NCBI RefSeq assembly: GCF_900115595.1
Contig: NZ_FOXA01000005.1
Location: forward strand, 62,001-126,000
Direction: 5' to 3'
Source: Tranquillimonas alkanivorans
GTDB taxonomy: Bacteria; Pseudomonadota; Alphaproteobacteria; Rhodobacterales; Rhodobacteraceae
DNA: 64,000 bases
The notes beneath the pieces are model-generated. The model did no database searches, was not told the DNA's origin, and saw nothing but the letters and a program-made list of their open reading frames with translations. Made by a program: the position numbers and the translations under genes. Of the stretch, positions 39,699 through 51,290 are shown piece after piece (the stretch's first letter is position 1; each line of letters starts with the position of its first letter).

Positions 39699-40973
39699 TC
39701 AGCCGTTCTTGCGGAGCACGTCGCCGGCGAGGTAGAGCGAGCCGCAGATCAATATGCGCGCAGCGGGATCGACGGTGGCGATGGCGCGGATCGCCGTCTC
39801 CACGTCCGGCGCCGTCGTTGCGCCGAGGCCCACCGCCGTGGCCGCGGCGGCGGTCTCGTCCGCCGACAGCGTCGCCGCCTCTCCGGGAATCGAGACGGCG
39901 TGGAGCGAGTGGGCGATACCCGCGAGCGGGCGCAGGTAGCCTTGCACGTCCTTCGTGTTCAGCATGCCGCAGACCAGGTGGACCGGCCGGTCGTCCATCC
40001 GCCGCAGGGTCGCGGCCAGCGCGGTGCCGGCGGCCGGGTTGTGTCCGCCGTCGAGCCAGAGCTGCGCGTCGCCCGCCGCCGCGACCAGCGGCCCGTGGGT
40101 GAGGCGCTGCATCCGGGCGGGCCATTCGGCGCGGGTGACGGCGGCCTCGCAGGCGGCCTCCCCCAGGCCGAGGTGGCGCAGGGCGGCGAGCGCAGTGCCG
40201 GCATTGTCGATCTGGTGGGGCCCGGGCAGGTTCGGCAGCGGCAGGTCCAGAAGCCCGGTCTCGTCCTGGAATACCAGCCGCTCACGCTCTTCCCACGCAT
40301 GCCAGTGCTGGCCGTGGGCGAGGAGCGGCGCGCCCAGCCTTTCGGCCTGCGCCTCGATCACCTCGAGCGCCGCGTCCTCTTGCGGGCCGACGACGCACGC
40401 CACGCCGCGCTTGAGGATGCCGGCCTTCTCGCCCGCGATCTCGGGCAGGGTGTCGCCCAGATAGGACTGGTGGTCGAGCGAGACCGGCGTGATGACCGTC
40501 AGCGCCGGGCGGTCGATGACGTTGGTGGCGTCCAGCCGCCCGCCCAGCCCGACCTCGAGCAGGGTGTAGTCAGCGGCCGTGCGCGCGAAGGCGAGGATGG
40601 CGGCGCAGGTGGTAATCTCGAAATACGTTATCGGCTCGCCGCCGTTGGTCGCCTCGCATTCGTCGAGGATGGCGGCCAGCGCGTCCTCGGAAATAAGCTT
40701 CCCGGCCAGCCGAATGCGTTCGTGGAAGCGGGCGAGGTGCGGAGAGGTATAGGCGTGGACGCGATGGCCCGCCCCCTCCAGCCCGGCGCGGATCATGGCC
40801 AGTGACGAGCCCTTGCCGTTCGTCCCCGCGACGTGGATCACCGGGGGCAGGTCGTTCTGCGGGTTACCCAGCCGGTCGAGCAGGCGCCAGACCCGGTCGA
40901 GCGTCAGGTCGATGATCTTCGGGTGCAGCGACATCATCCGTTGCAGGATGACGTCCGAGGCATCTGGGCTCAC
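39699..40973 (-). CDS. folC: Dihydrofolate synthase / folylpolyglutamate synthase
   Basis: This 424-residue Mur-ligase-type enzyme adds glutamate to dihydropteroate and then to folates. The ATP P-loop is HVAGTNGKGSSLAM, YTSPHLARFHERI is the folate-side signature, and TVITPVSLDHQSYLGDT and WLDGGHNPAAG are standard motifs. Its ATG overlaps the accD stop by 4 bp (ATGA). The accD-folC order is common in bacteria. Confidence 0.95.
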   Translation of the reverse strand: MSPDASDVILQRMMSLHPKIIDLTLDRVWRLLDRLGNPQNDLPPVIHVAGTNGKGSSLAMIRAGLEGAGHRVHAYTSPHLARFHERIRLAGKLISEDALAAILDECEATNGGEPITYFEITTCAAILAFARTAADYTLLEVGLGGRLDATNVIDRPALTVITPVSLDHQSYLGDTLPEIAGEKAGILKRGVACVVGPQEDAALEVIEAQAERLGAPLLAHGQHWHAWEERERLVFQDETGLLDLPLPNLPGPHQIDNAGTALAALRHLGLGEAACEAAVTRAEWPARMQRLTHGPLVAAAGDAQLWLDGGHNPAAGTALAATLRRMDDRPVHLVCGMLNTKDVQGYLRPLAGIAHSLHAVSIPGEAATLSADETAAAATAVGLGATTAPDVETAIRAIATVDPAARILICGSLYLAGDVLRKNG

Positions 40974-41926
40974 GCGGTGGTGTCCTGTGTGACGAGGGTC
41001 TCCGCGATTTCCGCCGTCTCGGCCTTCTGCTTCTCGGGGCCCTCGGCCGGCGGGGGCAGATCGCCCTGCACCGCCGGCGGCAGGCCAAGCAGCATGCGGA
41101 CGACGGTGATGAGCTCGTTGCGCAGCTCCTTGCGGTGCGTGACGCGGTCGAGCATGCCGTGATCCAGCAGGTACTCGGCCCGCTGGAAGCCCTCGGGAAG
41201 CTTCTCGCGGATCGTCTGCTCGATCACGCGGGGGCCGGCGAAGCAGATCAGGGCGTTGGGCTCCGAGATCTGGATGTCGCCCAGCATCGCGTACGACGCC
41301 GTCACGCCGCCCGTCGTGGGGTGGGTGAGCACGACGATATAGGGAAGGCCGGCCTCGCGCAGCATCTCGACCGCCACCGTGGTGCGCGGCATCTGCATGA
41401 GGCTCAGGATGCCTTCCTGCATGCGCGCTCCGCCGGCGGCGGAGAACAGCACCAGCGGGCGCTTCGTCTCGACCGCGCGGGTGGCGGCGGCGATGATCGC
41501 GTTGCCCACGTACATGCCCATCGAGCCGCCCATGAACGAGAAGTCCTGCGCGGCGGCGATGATGGGCGTGCGTCCGATCTCGCCCTCGGCGACCAGCATC
41601 GCCTCTTTCTCGCCGGTATTGCGCTGGGCGGTGCGCAGACGATCAGGGTACCGCTTCTGGTCGCGGAACTGCAGCGGGTCGGCCACGGGCTGGGGCACCG
41701 ACACCTCGGTGAAGGTGCCGTTGTCGAACAGCGCCTCGAACCGCGCCCGCGGCGTGATCTGCATGTGGTGGTCGCAGTTCGTGCAGACGTTCAGGTTCTC
41801 GGACAGCTCCCGGTGGAACAGCATCGTTCCGCACTGGTCGCACTTGGTCCACAGGTTCTCGGGCACTTCCCGGCGCGAGAAGAGCGAGTTGATCTTGGGG
41901 CGGACGTAGTTCGAGATCCAGTTCAT
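40970..41926 (-). CDS. accD: Acetyl-CoA carboxylase carboxyltransferase subunit beta
   Basis: This 318-residue subunit transfers carboxyl from biotin to acetyl-CoA, the first step of fatty acid synthesis. A four-Cys zinc ribbon lies near the N-terminus (CDQCGTMLFHRELSENLNVC and the next TNCDHHM), followed by the crotonase-like core with FMGGSMGMYVGNAI and SAAGGARMQEGILSLMQM. The start MNWISNYVRPKI is standard; the open frame to 41989 is not. The C-terminus after about residue 290 is a Pro/Glu-rich tail. Confidence 0.96.
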   Translation of the reverse strand: MNWISNYVRPKINSLFSRREVPENLWTKCDQCGTMLFHRELSENLNVCTNCDHHMQITPRARFEALFDNGTFTEVSVPQPVADPLQFRDQKRYPDRLRTAQRNTGEKEAMLVAEGEIGRTPIIAAAQDFSFMGGSMGMYVGNAIIAAATRAVETKRPLVLFSAAGGARMQEGILSLMQMPRTTVAVEMLREAGLPYIVVLTHPTTGGVTASYAMLGDIQISEPNALICFAGPRVIEQTIREKLPEGFQRAEYLLDHGMLDRVTHRKELRNELITVVRMLLGLPPAVQGDLPPPAEGPEKQKAETAEIAETLVTQDTTA

Positions 41927-41989
41927 GCAGGCGGCTTTCCGGTCTGTCCGTGGTGTCCGCGAGATAAGCCGCAAGCCGGTGAAATGCAA

Positions 41990-42874
41990 TCAGCGTGGCA
42001 GCAGGCGGCGCAGCAGGGCCCAGACCAGCAGCATCAGAAGGATGTCGCCGCCCATCAGCGCGCGGACCATCCCGCCGGCCTCGGCCGGGTAGGGGGTGAG
42101 GTAGAGCGACAGACCCTCGATCGTGCCGGCGGTGGCGAGGATCAGGATGGCGACGAGGTTGTTGGCGAAATGAAAGCCCCACGCGGCGCCGAGGCTGCCG
42201 GTCACCCGCGTCAGGTCCGCGGCGACAAGCCCGAAGACCGTGGCCGAGCCGACCAGCAGCCAAGCGTTGTCGCCCGCCGTCGCAGGGTTGTAGTGCACCA
42301 GTCCGAACAGCACCGCCGGCCCGGCGAGCCAGATCAGCGGTGAGCGGAAGCGCGCCGCCAGCTGCTGTGTCATGTAGCCCCGGAACACCAGCTCTTCCGC
42401 GCCGGTCTGGATCAGGATGCCCAGCAGCGCGGCGGGCAGGTAGGCGAGCCAGAGCCAGAGGTCGAGGTTCGGCACCGCGTCGTAGATCAGCGACCAGATC
42501 ACCAGGCCGGGCGCGTAGATGGCCGCGACGGCCAGGGCCGCGACGACGAAATCGCGAAGCACCCGCACGCGTGGCCCGAACAGCGTCGCAGGACCGCGCC
42601 CGTGCAGAAGGCGCGCGGCCAGCATCGGACCAGCCGCCATGCCGAGGAAGCTGATGAAAAGCACCAGCGTCGCCGTGGGCGTCGCGCCTTCGGCCAGCGC
42701 GCGCGCCCAGGCGGTGGCGCTGTCGACGCCGGAGACTGCGACCATCGTCGCCAGGATCAGCGCGACCCAGCCGGCATAGACGGCCAGCGACAGGACGAGC
42801 CCCAGGATCAGCCGCCACACCTGCGGGCGCGCCGTGGCGGGCGCCACGTAGCGCCGGAAAAGATTTGACGGCAT
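41990..42874 (-). CDS. CPBP family intramembrane metalloprotease
   Basis: This 294-residue membrane protein has about eight helices. The Abi/CPBP motifs are EELVFRGYMTQQL (the EExxxR motif), FGLVHYNP and HFANNLVAI, which hold the predicted catalytic Glu and metal-binding His residues. Related proteins include the CAAX prenyl protease Rce1, but bacterial substrates are mostly unknown. The ATG at 42874 follows GAGGCAGC. It ends 63 bp before accD and is divergent from ilvD. Confidence 0.87.
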   Translation of the reverse strand: MPSNLFRRYVAPATARPQVWRLILGLVLSLAVYAGWVALILATMVAVSGVDSATAWARALAEGATPTATLVLFISFLGMAAGPMLAARLLHGRGPATLFGPRVRVLRDFVVAALAVAAIYAPGLVIWSLIYDAVPNLDLWLWLAYLPAALLGILIQTGAEELVFRGYMTQQLAARFRSPLIWLAGPAVLFGLVHYNPATAGDNAWLLVGSATVFGLVAADLTRVTGSLGAAWGFHFANNLVAILILATAGTIEGLSLYLTPYPAEAGGMVRALMGGDILLMLLVWALLRRLLPR

Positions 42875-42996
42875 GCTGCCTCGTGCCCCGCAATTTTTCC
42901 GGAAGTTACAATCCGCCCGCGCGGTGAGCAATCATGCTTGTCCCGATGCCGCCCCTCGCATATTCCGAGCGCGACAGAGACGAGGAGATGGGCGCG

Positions 42997-44760
42997 ATGC
43001 TGAAGGGCAAGTTCGACAAATCCAAGCTGCCGAGCCGCCATGTGACCGAGGGTCCCGCTCGGGCACCGCACCGGTCGTATTATTACGCCATGGGGCTGGG
43101 CGAGGACGAGATTCACCAGCCCTTCGTCGGCGTGGCGACCTGCTGGAACGAGGCCGCGCCGTGCAACATCGCGCTCAGCCGCCAGGCGCAGGCCGTGAAG
43201 CTGGGCGTGAAGTCGGCCTCCGGCACCCCGCGCGAGTTCACCACCATCACCGTCACCGACGGCATCGCCATGGGTCACGAGGGCATGCGCTCGTCGCTGG
43301 CCAGCCGCGAGGCCATCGCCGACACCGTCGAGCTGACCATGCGCGGGCACTGCTACGACGCGCTCGTAGGGCTGGCCGGATGCGACAAGTCGCTGCCGGG
43401 CATGATGATGGCGATGGTGCGGCTGAACGTGCCGTCGGTCTTCATCTACGGCGGCTCGATCCTGCCGGGCAAGGTGCCCGCCGGGTCGAACGTGCCCGAG
43501 GACTTCGCCAGCCGCGACCTGACCGTGCAGGACATGTTCGAGGCCGTCGGCCGCCACCAGAATGGCACCCTGTCGGACGAGGCGCTGGCCGTGCTCGAGC
43601 GCGTGGCCTGCCCCTCGGCCGGGGCCTGCGGCGGCCAGTTCACCGCCAACACCATGGCCTGCGTGTCCGAGGCGATCGGCCTGGCGCTGTTCAATTCGTC
43701 GGGCGCGCCCGCGCCGTACGAGAGCCGCGACCAGTACGCGACGGCCTCGGGCGAGGCGGTGATGAACCTCTTGGAAAAGAACATTCGCGCACGTGACGTC
43801 GTGACCCGCGAAAGCCTTGAGAACGCGGCGCGGGTCGTCGCCTGCACCGGCGGCTCGACCAATGCCGGGCTGCACCTGCCCGCCATCGCGCACGAGGCCG
43901 GGATCGATTTCGACCTGTTCGACGTGTGCGAGATCTTCCGCGACACGCCGTACTTCGTCGACCTCAAGCCCGGCGGTCAGTACGTGGCCAAGGACCTCTA
44001 CGACGCGGGCGGCATCCCCGTCGTGATGAAGGAGCTGCGCCGCGCCGGCCTGATCCACGAGCACTGCATGACCGCTTCGGGCCGCACCATCGGGGAGGAG
44101 CTCGATCGCATCGACCGTGAAGTCGACGGCCGGGTGATCCACCCGGTCGACGCGCCGCTCAGCAAGACCGGCGGTGTCGTGGGGCTGAAGGGCAACCTCG
44201 CCCCCGAGGGCGGCATCGTGAAAGTCGCGGGCATCGCGGCCGAGGACCAGGTCTTCACCGGGCCGGCCCGCGTCTTCGAATGCGAGGAGGACGCCTTCGC
44301 CGCCGTCAAGGCGCGCGAGTACAAGGAAGGCGAGGTGCTCGTCATCCGCAACGAGGGTCCCGCCGGCGGCCCCGGCATGCGCGAGATGCTGGCCACCACC
44401 GCCGCGCTGTCGGGTCAGGGCATGGGCAAGAAGGTGGCGCTGATCACCGACGGCCGCTTCTCGGGCGCCACGCGGGGCTTCTGCGTGGGCCATGTCGGCC
44501 CCGAGGCGGCGCAGGGGGGACCCATCGCGCTGATCAAGGACGGGGACACGATCACCATCGACGCGATCAAGGGCGAGCTTTCGGTGGCGCTGCCGGACGA
44601 GGAGCTGGCTCTGCGAAAGCAGGCCTGGCCCGGCCCGCGCGAGACCGAGTATGCAAGCGGTGCGCTCTGGAAATTCGCCCAGCTCGTCGGCTCGACGGTG
44701 AAGGGCGCGGTCACGCATCCCGGCGCCAAGGCCGAGAAGCACGTCTACATGGACCAGTGA
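42997..44760 (+). CDS. ilvD: Dihydroxy-acid dehydratase
   Basis: This enzyme of about 587 residues dehydrates dihydroxy-acids to the keto acids of Val and Ile. Fe-S cluster and Mg ligands are in [24 protein letters not shown] and [15 protein letters not shown]. The substrate region [20 protein letters not shown] is intact. I chose the ATG at 42997 ([15 protein letters not shown]) because GAGGAG lies 9 bp before it; in-frame ATGs at 42988 and 42934 are less likely. Keto-acid products are the substrates of the IlvE-type enzyme at 30684. Confidence 0.95.
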   Translation: MLKGKFDKSKLPSRHVTEGPARAPHRSYYYAMGLGEDEIHQPFVGVATCWNEAAPCNIALSRQAQAVKLGVKSASGTPREFTTITVTDGIAMGHEGMRSSLASREAIADTVELTMRGHCYDALVGLAGCDKSLPGMMMAMVRLNVPSVFIYGGSILPGKVPAGSNVPEDFASRDLTVQDMFEAVGRHQNGTLSDEALAVLERVACPSAGACGGQFTANTMACVSEAIGLALFNSSGAPAPYESRDQYATASGEAVMNLLEKNIRARDVVTRESLENAARVVACTGGSTNAGLHLPAIAHEAGIDFDLFDVCEIFRDTPYFVDLKPGGQYVAKDLYDAGGIPVVMKELRRAGLIHEHCMTASGRTIGEELDRIDREVDGRVIHPVDAPLSKTGGVVGLKGNLAPEGGIVKVAGIAAEDQVFTGPARVFECEEDAFAAVKAREYKEGEVLVIRNEGPAGGPGMREMLATTAALSGQGMGKKVALITDGRFSGATRGFCVGHVGPEAAQGGPIALIKDGDTITIDAIKGELSVALPDEELALRKQAWPGPRETEYASGALWKFAQLVGSTVKGAVTHPGAKAEKHVYMDQ

Positions 44761-44776
44761 CCGGACACGGCGCCAG

Positions 44777-45436
44777 ATGATCCGCGCGGCGGGCAGGGTT
44801 GGACTGGCCGCTCTCCGCCGCCGGCGGGGCCGGGACACCGGCGCCGCCGGCGCGGCAGCCGGCGGAATGGTTGCAGGTGCAACTATCCCGCCCCCGCCCG
44901 GCGCCGACTGGGCCTGGCGCCCGGCTCCGTGGTCGGCGGCGCTGCCGGTGCAGGAGTTCACCGACTGTCAAAGCCCCACGGCGCTCAGCGATGACGTGAC
45001 CGTGTTTCACGATTCGCGCCTGCCGGGGATCGCGATCCGGCAGGTGGCGGTCGGCGCAGCTGTGCCCGACCTCCAGATCGACGTGCACCGCTTTGACGGC
45101 ACCTTCCTGAGCCTCGTCGTGGAGTTCCCGGACAAGGCGCGCGCCGCGCTACGGCGAAATCACATCCTGCGGCTATCGGCGGCACTGGAGCTGGAGCGGA
45201 CGGTCGACGTCTACGCCCGACTGAACGTCACGCAGGCCCCGAACACCGAGCAGATCGTGCGCAAGCTGGCGCAGGAGGACGGCGTGCAGGCGGCAGAGTT
45301 CGACCTGTCCAACAGCGGCGTGAGTTCGCGGCCGGTCGACCGGATCTGGGTCGACCTGATCTTCGAGACGCCGGGCCGGAACAGCGCCGTCCTGCGCGAC
45401 GTGACGCTCAGCCGTCGGCCGCGGGCGGAGATGTGA
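44777..45436 (+). CDS. Conserved hypothetical protein (DUF6478-like)
   Basis: This 219-residue protein appears to belong to a family I associate with Rhodobacteraceae (possibly DUF6478; I cannot confirm the number). After a basic and Gly/Ala-rich N-terminus (residues 1-35), a folded region runs from PVQEFTDCQSPTALSDDVTV through LQIDVHRFDGTFLSLVVEFP, to a second half with ELERTVDVYARLNV and DRIWVDLIFETPGRN. The pattern is of alternating strands, like a beta-sandwich. No signal peptide is convincing. It starts 16 bp after ilvD and is probably co-transcribed. Confidence 0.75.
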   Translation: MIRAAGRVGLAALRRRRGRDTGAAGAAAGGMVAGATIPPPPGADWAWRPAPWSAALPVQEFTDCQSPTALSDDVTVFHDSRLPGIAIRQVAVGAAVPDLQIDVHRFDGTFLSLVVEFPDKARAALRRNHILRLSAALELERTVDVYARLNVTQAPNTEQIVRKLAQEDGVQAAEFDLSNSGVSSRPVDRIWVDLIFETPGRNSAVLRDVTLSRRPRAEM

Positions 45437-45484
45437 GATGGACCGGCCTCGGCCCAAGCCGGGGCGCGGGCGGCTGACGGAGGA

Positions 45485-45546
45485 GGGGGCTCTGCCCCCG
45501 CCGCGCGGTCGCGCGGCTCCCCCGGGATATTTCCAGACCAGAGATG
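45485..45546 (+). repeat. Dispersed intergenic element, copy D
   Basis: Two hairpins (GGGGGC-TCT-GCCCCC at 45485-45499 and GCCGCGCG-GT-CGCGCGGC at 45500-45517) are followed by CCCCC and the 22-bp core GGATATTT-CCAG-ACCAGAGATG at 45525-45546. It fills the 190-bp gap between the DUF6478-like gene and the old-yellow-enzyme gene and probably terminates the ilvD transcript. Confidence 0.87.
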
Positions 45547-45572
45547 CGGAAGGGACGCCGCGTACCGCGTGA

Positions 45573-47642
<2,070 letters not shown>

Positions 47643-47766
47643 TTTCTCCGCAACCCGTCAACAAATGGCCGGCGTGCTGCGCGATTATGCCGGTGCGCTT
47701 CCCCAATGTCGCCCGAATCCGGGAAGACAGAGGGGACACAGAAAAAGAAGATGATCGAGGACGGGC

Positions 47767-48672
47767 ATGGATCGACTGACCGAGATGGAAGCCTTCGCGA
47801 CCGTGGTCGATCAGGGCGGCTTCACCGACGCCGCGAAGAAGATGGGGATCTCGAAATCTGCCGTGTCGAAGCACGTCAGCTCGCTCGAGGCGCGGCTGGG
47901 GGCGCGGCTGCTCAACCGCACGACGCGACGCGTTAGCCCGACCGAGATAGGGCTGGCATATTATGACCGCGCGCGCCGGGTGCTCAACGACGCGGGCGAG
48001 GCGGACGCGCTCGTGACATCGATGCAGTCGGCGCCCTCCGGCCTGCTGCGCATTTCGGTGGCGACCGATTTCGGCGTGAACCACCTGTCGCCGATCCTGG
48101 GCGACTTCCTGCACCAGTACCCGGACATCACGGTGAACATGGTGCTGAACAACCGTTACGTCGAGCTGATCTCGGAAGGCTTCGACATGGCCGTGCGCAT
48201 CGGTGAACTTGAGGATTCCTCGCTCAGGGCGCGCAAGCTGACCGAGACGACGAAGCGCATGATCGGCGCGCCGAGCTATTTCCAGAAGTACGGCCGCCCG
48301 ATGAAGATCGACGACCTGAACGAACACAAGCTGCTGCACTACACCAGCCAGTCGGCGGGGGCGGTCTGGCGGCTGACGGCGCCGTCGGGCGAGAAGCGCC
48401 AGGTGCGCACGTCGGGCTGGCTGAGCGTGAACGACGGGCAGTCGCTGCTGAACGCCGCGATCTCGGGTCTAGGCATCGCGTACCTGCCCAGCTTCCTGTA
48501 CGCTGATGCGCTCGATAAAGGGCAGGTCGAGGAGGCGATCCCGAACCTGCCGCTCGAGACGCAGGGCATCTATGCCGTCTATCCGCCGGGCCGTTTCACG
48601 CAGCCCAAGGTGCGGGCCTTCATCGACTTCCTGGTCGACGCGTTCGGGGAAAAGGGCCCGGACGTCTGGTAG
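47767..48672 (+). CDS. LysR family transcriptional regulator
   Basis: This 301-residue regulator has an N-terminal winged helix (MDRLTEMEAFATVVDQGGFT, then KKMGISKSAVSKHVSSLEAR) and a periplasmic-binding-like effector domain from about residue 90. The sequence is close to the AaeR/DsdC-like 'transcriptional activator' subgroup often annotated as quinone- or phenolic-responsive. It lies 124 bp after the reductase gene on the same strand; its target is unknown. It converges with the OmpA gene with only 3 bp between the stops. Confidence 0.88.
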   Translation: MDRLTEMEAFATVVDQGGFTDAAKKMGISKSAVSKHVSSLEARLGARLLNRTTRRVSPTEIGLAYYDRARRVLNDAGEADALVTSMQSAPSGLLRISVATDFGVNHLSPILGDFLHQYPDITVNMVLNNRYVELISEGFDMAVRIGELEDSSLRARKLTETTKRMIGAPSYFQKYGRPMKIDDLNEHKLLHYTSQSAGAVWRLTAPSGEKRQVRTSGWLSVNDGQSLLNAAISGLGIAYLPSFLYADALDKGQVEEAIPNLPLETQGIYAVYPPGRFTQPKVRAFIDFLVDAFGEKGPDVW

Positions 48673-48675
48673 GCG

Positions 48676-49608
48676 TCATTCGCCGGTAACCACGACCTCG
48701 ACCCGGCGGTTGGCCAGCCTTCCGTCCGCGCTCGCGTTCGAGGCGCGGGGCGCGAGGTAGCCGACGCCCTCGGCGCGTAGTCGATCCGCCGGTATGCCGA
48801 AGGTGTCCACCAGCCGGTCGCGCACCGCCGCCGCCCGCTGTCGCGAGAGCGCGACGTTCGGCGCAAGCGGACCTTCGGCGTCGGTGTGGCCGACGAGCGT
48901 CGCTGTCCGGTCCGGGTTTTCCCGCAGCCACTCGGCCAGGTCGGCCAGAGCATCCGCGCCCTCGGCGGCGAGCGTGGCGCTGCCGGTTCCGAAGCTCAGC
49001 CCCTCCAGCGGAGCGCGTCCGATGGCGGCCAATTGGGCCGCAAGGTCGTCTTCCGCTGACGCCCCATCGGGGTCGACCGACATGGTCGAGGTGACCAGCG
49101 CCGGGGCGCGGTCCTCGGGCGGTCCGACCTGCGTCACCTGCACGTAGCCGGCCCCGGGCGCGCGGCTGACCATGAGGCTCACGAGGTCACGTGTCCCGCT
49201 GTCGTCCCGCCGTGCGGCGAGGTAGCGGAAGTCGCCCAGGTCGACGTGCATCGCGGGCGCACCCAACAGGTCCGTCGAGAAGCGGAAGTCGAAACCGCCG
49301 CAGCCGTCGCTTTCGCACTCGAACAGGATCTCGTAGCCCGCATCGTAGAGCTGCCGGCGGAGCGGGGCGAGCAGTTGCAGCGTCGTCAGGTTCTGTCCCT
49401 GGAGGCGCCATGCCCGGCGCGTGACGGACCCTTCGGCGGTCAGCGTCGCGATCCCTTCGGGCGTCCAGGCCCCGACCGCCATCTCGTGCCGGTCGAGCCC
49501 GCGCGACTCTTCAGCCGTCAGCCGTGCCGCGGCGGGCAGCGACAGCTCCGCCCCGGCCCAGGCGGGCAGGGCGCAAAGCAGAAAGGAAAGGGCAGAGCGC
49601 AGGAGCAT
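48676..49608 (-). CDS. OmpA-like C-terminal domain protein
   Basis: This 310-residue secreted protein has a signal peptide (LLRSALSFLLCALPAWAGAE) and an N-terminal region (residues about 25-190) with several Cys residues (LFECESDGCGGFDFRF) of unknown fold. The C-terminal peptidoglycan-binding OmpA domain (about 205-308) includes TLVGHTDAEGPLAPNVALSR and ANRRVEVVV. It likely sits in the periplasm, bound to the cell wall. The ATG at 49608 begins the signal; a longer frame to 49680 is spurious. Confidence 0.88.
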   Translation of the reverse strand: MLLRSALSFLLCALPAWAGAELSLPAAARLTAEESRGLDRHEMAVGAWTPEGIATLTAEGSVTRRAWRLQGQNLTTLQLLAPLRRQLYDAGYEILFECESDGCGGFDFRFSTDLLGAPAMHVDLGDFRYLAARRDDSGTRDLVSLMVSRAPGAGYVQVTQVGPPEDRAPALVTSTMSVDPDGASAEDDLAAQLAAIGRAPLEGLSFGTGSATLAAEGADALADLAEWLRENPDRTATLVGHTDAEGPLAPNVALSRQRAAAVRDRLVDTFGIPADRLRAEGVGYLAPRASNASADGRLANRRVEVVVTGE

Positions 49609-49792
49609 CGGGCGGTCGTGTATCCTCGGAATTCGTGTCGTCAGGCCGAACGCGCGTCGGCGCCTCCGGGTCCCGCGCACCCCGTCCGAGCGCGGGCGAG
49701 TCGGCCTTCGCGGGCCGACATCGACGTTTATCCGAGAATCTGGACGGATTGTGGCCTTGGAATTCCAAGTCGCCGGATGAGCGGTGATCCGC

Positions 49793-50515
49793 TCAATCGA
49801 GCAGGCGGTAGTGATAACGCGCGGCGGCCGTCATGCCGAGCGCGCGGTAGAGCGCATTCGCGGCTTCGTTGGCGTCGGTGACGGCCAGTGCCAGCGTTCC
49901 CGCGCCCTGCGCCTGCGCCCACTGCGCAGCCTGCACCATCATGTGCCGGGCTGCGCCCCGGCGGCGGCTCGTGGGCCGCACCTCGAGCGCGTGCACCATT
50001 GCGATGTCGCGGTGGACGGCGACGAAGGCGGTGCCGGCGGGTTTGTCGTCGGCGCGGCCCAGTACCGCCGTCTTCGGCCCGTCCGCACGCTCCATCACCG
50101 CCTGCCTAGCCGGGCCGATCCCGCCCTCGGCCCAGATCTCGCGCATGATGGCGAGCGGCTCCCACATCGTGAAGGCGGACAGGCGCGGGCGCTCCTGGTC
50201 CGCGAGCGGCCGCACGGGGCAGGCATAGAGCGTCACGGGATCGATGACGGCATAGCCGCGCACGTCAAGCAGGCGGTCGAGGTCGTCCTCGCCGGCGCGC
50301 ACCTGGAACAGCCGTGTCTGCCCGAGATCAGTCAATGCGGCTTCGGCTGCCGGGATATCGCCCTCTCCGACAGGGCCCTCGGCGGTTGCCGCCGAGACGC
50401 GCTTGCCGCCGCCCTGCCCGTCGCGGATCATCCACGGCCCATGGCGGGCGGCCGCGGCGGCGGGCCAAGTCGCCTCCATCGCGGCGAGCAGCTCCGCCGC
50501 GTCCGGTGCCGTCAC
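49793..50515 (-). CDS. GNAT family N-acetyltransferase
   Basis: This 240-residue protein has a C-terminal GNAT domain (about 110-238): MVHALEVRPTSRRRGAARHM, the acetyl-CoA-binding motif R-R-x-G-A, and NEAANALYRALGM, TAAARYHYRLLD at the end. The N-terminal 100 residues look like a second, degenerate acetyltransferase domain. The substrate is unknown. The start is a GTG overlapping the cinA-like stop by 4 bp (GTGA), so the two are translationally coupled. Confidence 0.82.
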   Translation of the reverse strand: MTAPDAAELLAAMEATWPAAAAARHGPWMIRDGQGGGKRVSAATAEGPVGEGDIPAAEAALTDLGQTRLFQVRAGEDDLDRLLDVRGYAVIDPVTLYACPVRPLADQERPRLSAFTMWEPLAIMREIWAEGGIGPARQAVMERADGPKTAVLGRADDKPAGTAFVAVHRDIAMVHALEVRPTSRRRGAARHMMVQAAQWAQAQGAGTLALAVTDANEAANALYRALGMTAAARYHYRLLD

Positions 50516-51243
50516 TCGGTCGCCCCGGGGAATGCGTCGGCCAGCCTCTGCATAGCGGCGTCGAGCGCCGCGCCGTCGGTGCCCCGGATCACGACGTTCA
50601 CGCCGAAGACGCCGTCGCGGATGTAGGGGTAGGAGCCGAAGGAGAGGTCGGGATGCGCCTCGGCCAGCTCGCGCAGCGGGGCGGCGATGTCGCCCTCGCC
50701 GCGCTCGATCCGCAGTGTCTGGCTGAGCACAGGGTCGCCGCCGGTGATGGTCGGTAGGACCGAGGCGACCATGGCCTGGAAGACCTGAGGCACGCCGGCC
50801 ATGACGTGTACGTTGCCGAGCGTAAAGCCCGGCGCGGCCGAGACGGGGTTGTCGATCAGCGTCGCGCCCTCGGGGATGCGCGCCATGCGCAACCGCGCCT
50901 CGTTGATCTGCGTGCCTTGCCGGTCGTAGTGCGCCTGCAGGATCTCGCGCGCGTCGTCGCGCACGTCGATAGGGGCGTCGAAGGCGCGGGCGATGCAGTC
51001 GGCGGTGATGTCGTCGTGCGTCGGCCCGATTCCGCCCGAGGTGAAAACGTGGTCGAACCGCCCGCGCAGGGTATCCACAGCCTCGACGATGGCGTCGGCG
51101 TCGTCCGAGACGACCCGGACCTCTCGCAGATCGACGCCGTGCTTGGTCAGCTCTCCGGCGAGGAAGTGCATGTTCGCGTCGCGGGTGCGGCCGGACAGGA
51201 TCTCGTCCCCGATCACCAGCATGGCGGCGGTGGGGTTGGGCAT
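50512..51243 (-). CDS. CinA-like competence/damage-inducible protein A domain (MoaB/Mog fold)
   Basis: This 243-residue protein has the N-terminal MoCF domain of CinA: MLVIGDEILSGRTRDANMHF, then FTSGGIGPTHDDITADCIAR. The C-terminal nicotinamide-nucleotide amidase domain is absent, as is common in alphaproteobacteria. COG1058-type proteins can hydrolyse ADP-ribose or nicotinamide nucleotides, so an NAD-repair role is possible. The ATG at 51243 follows AGGAG. It is divergent from sfsA. Confidence 0.88.
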   Translation of the reverse strand: MPNPTAAMLVIGDEILSGRTRDANMHFLAGELTKHGVDLREVRVVSDDADAIVEAVDTLRGRFDHVFTSGGIGPTHDDITADCIARAFDAPIDVRDDAREILQAHYDRQGTQINEARLRMARIPEGATLIDNPVSAAPGFTLGNVHVMAGVPQVFQAMVASVLPTITGGDPVLSQTLRIERGEGDIAAPLRELAEAHPDLSFGSYPYIRDGVFGVNVVIRGTDGAALDAAMQRLADAFPGATE

Positions 51244-51290
51244 GGCACCTCTCCTTGTCTGCGGACCACCTGCGGTATAGGTCGCGCGCC

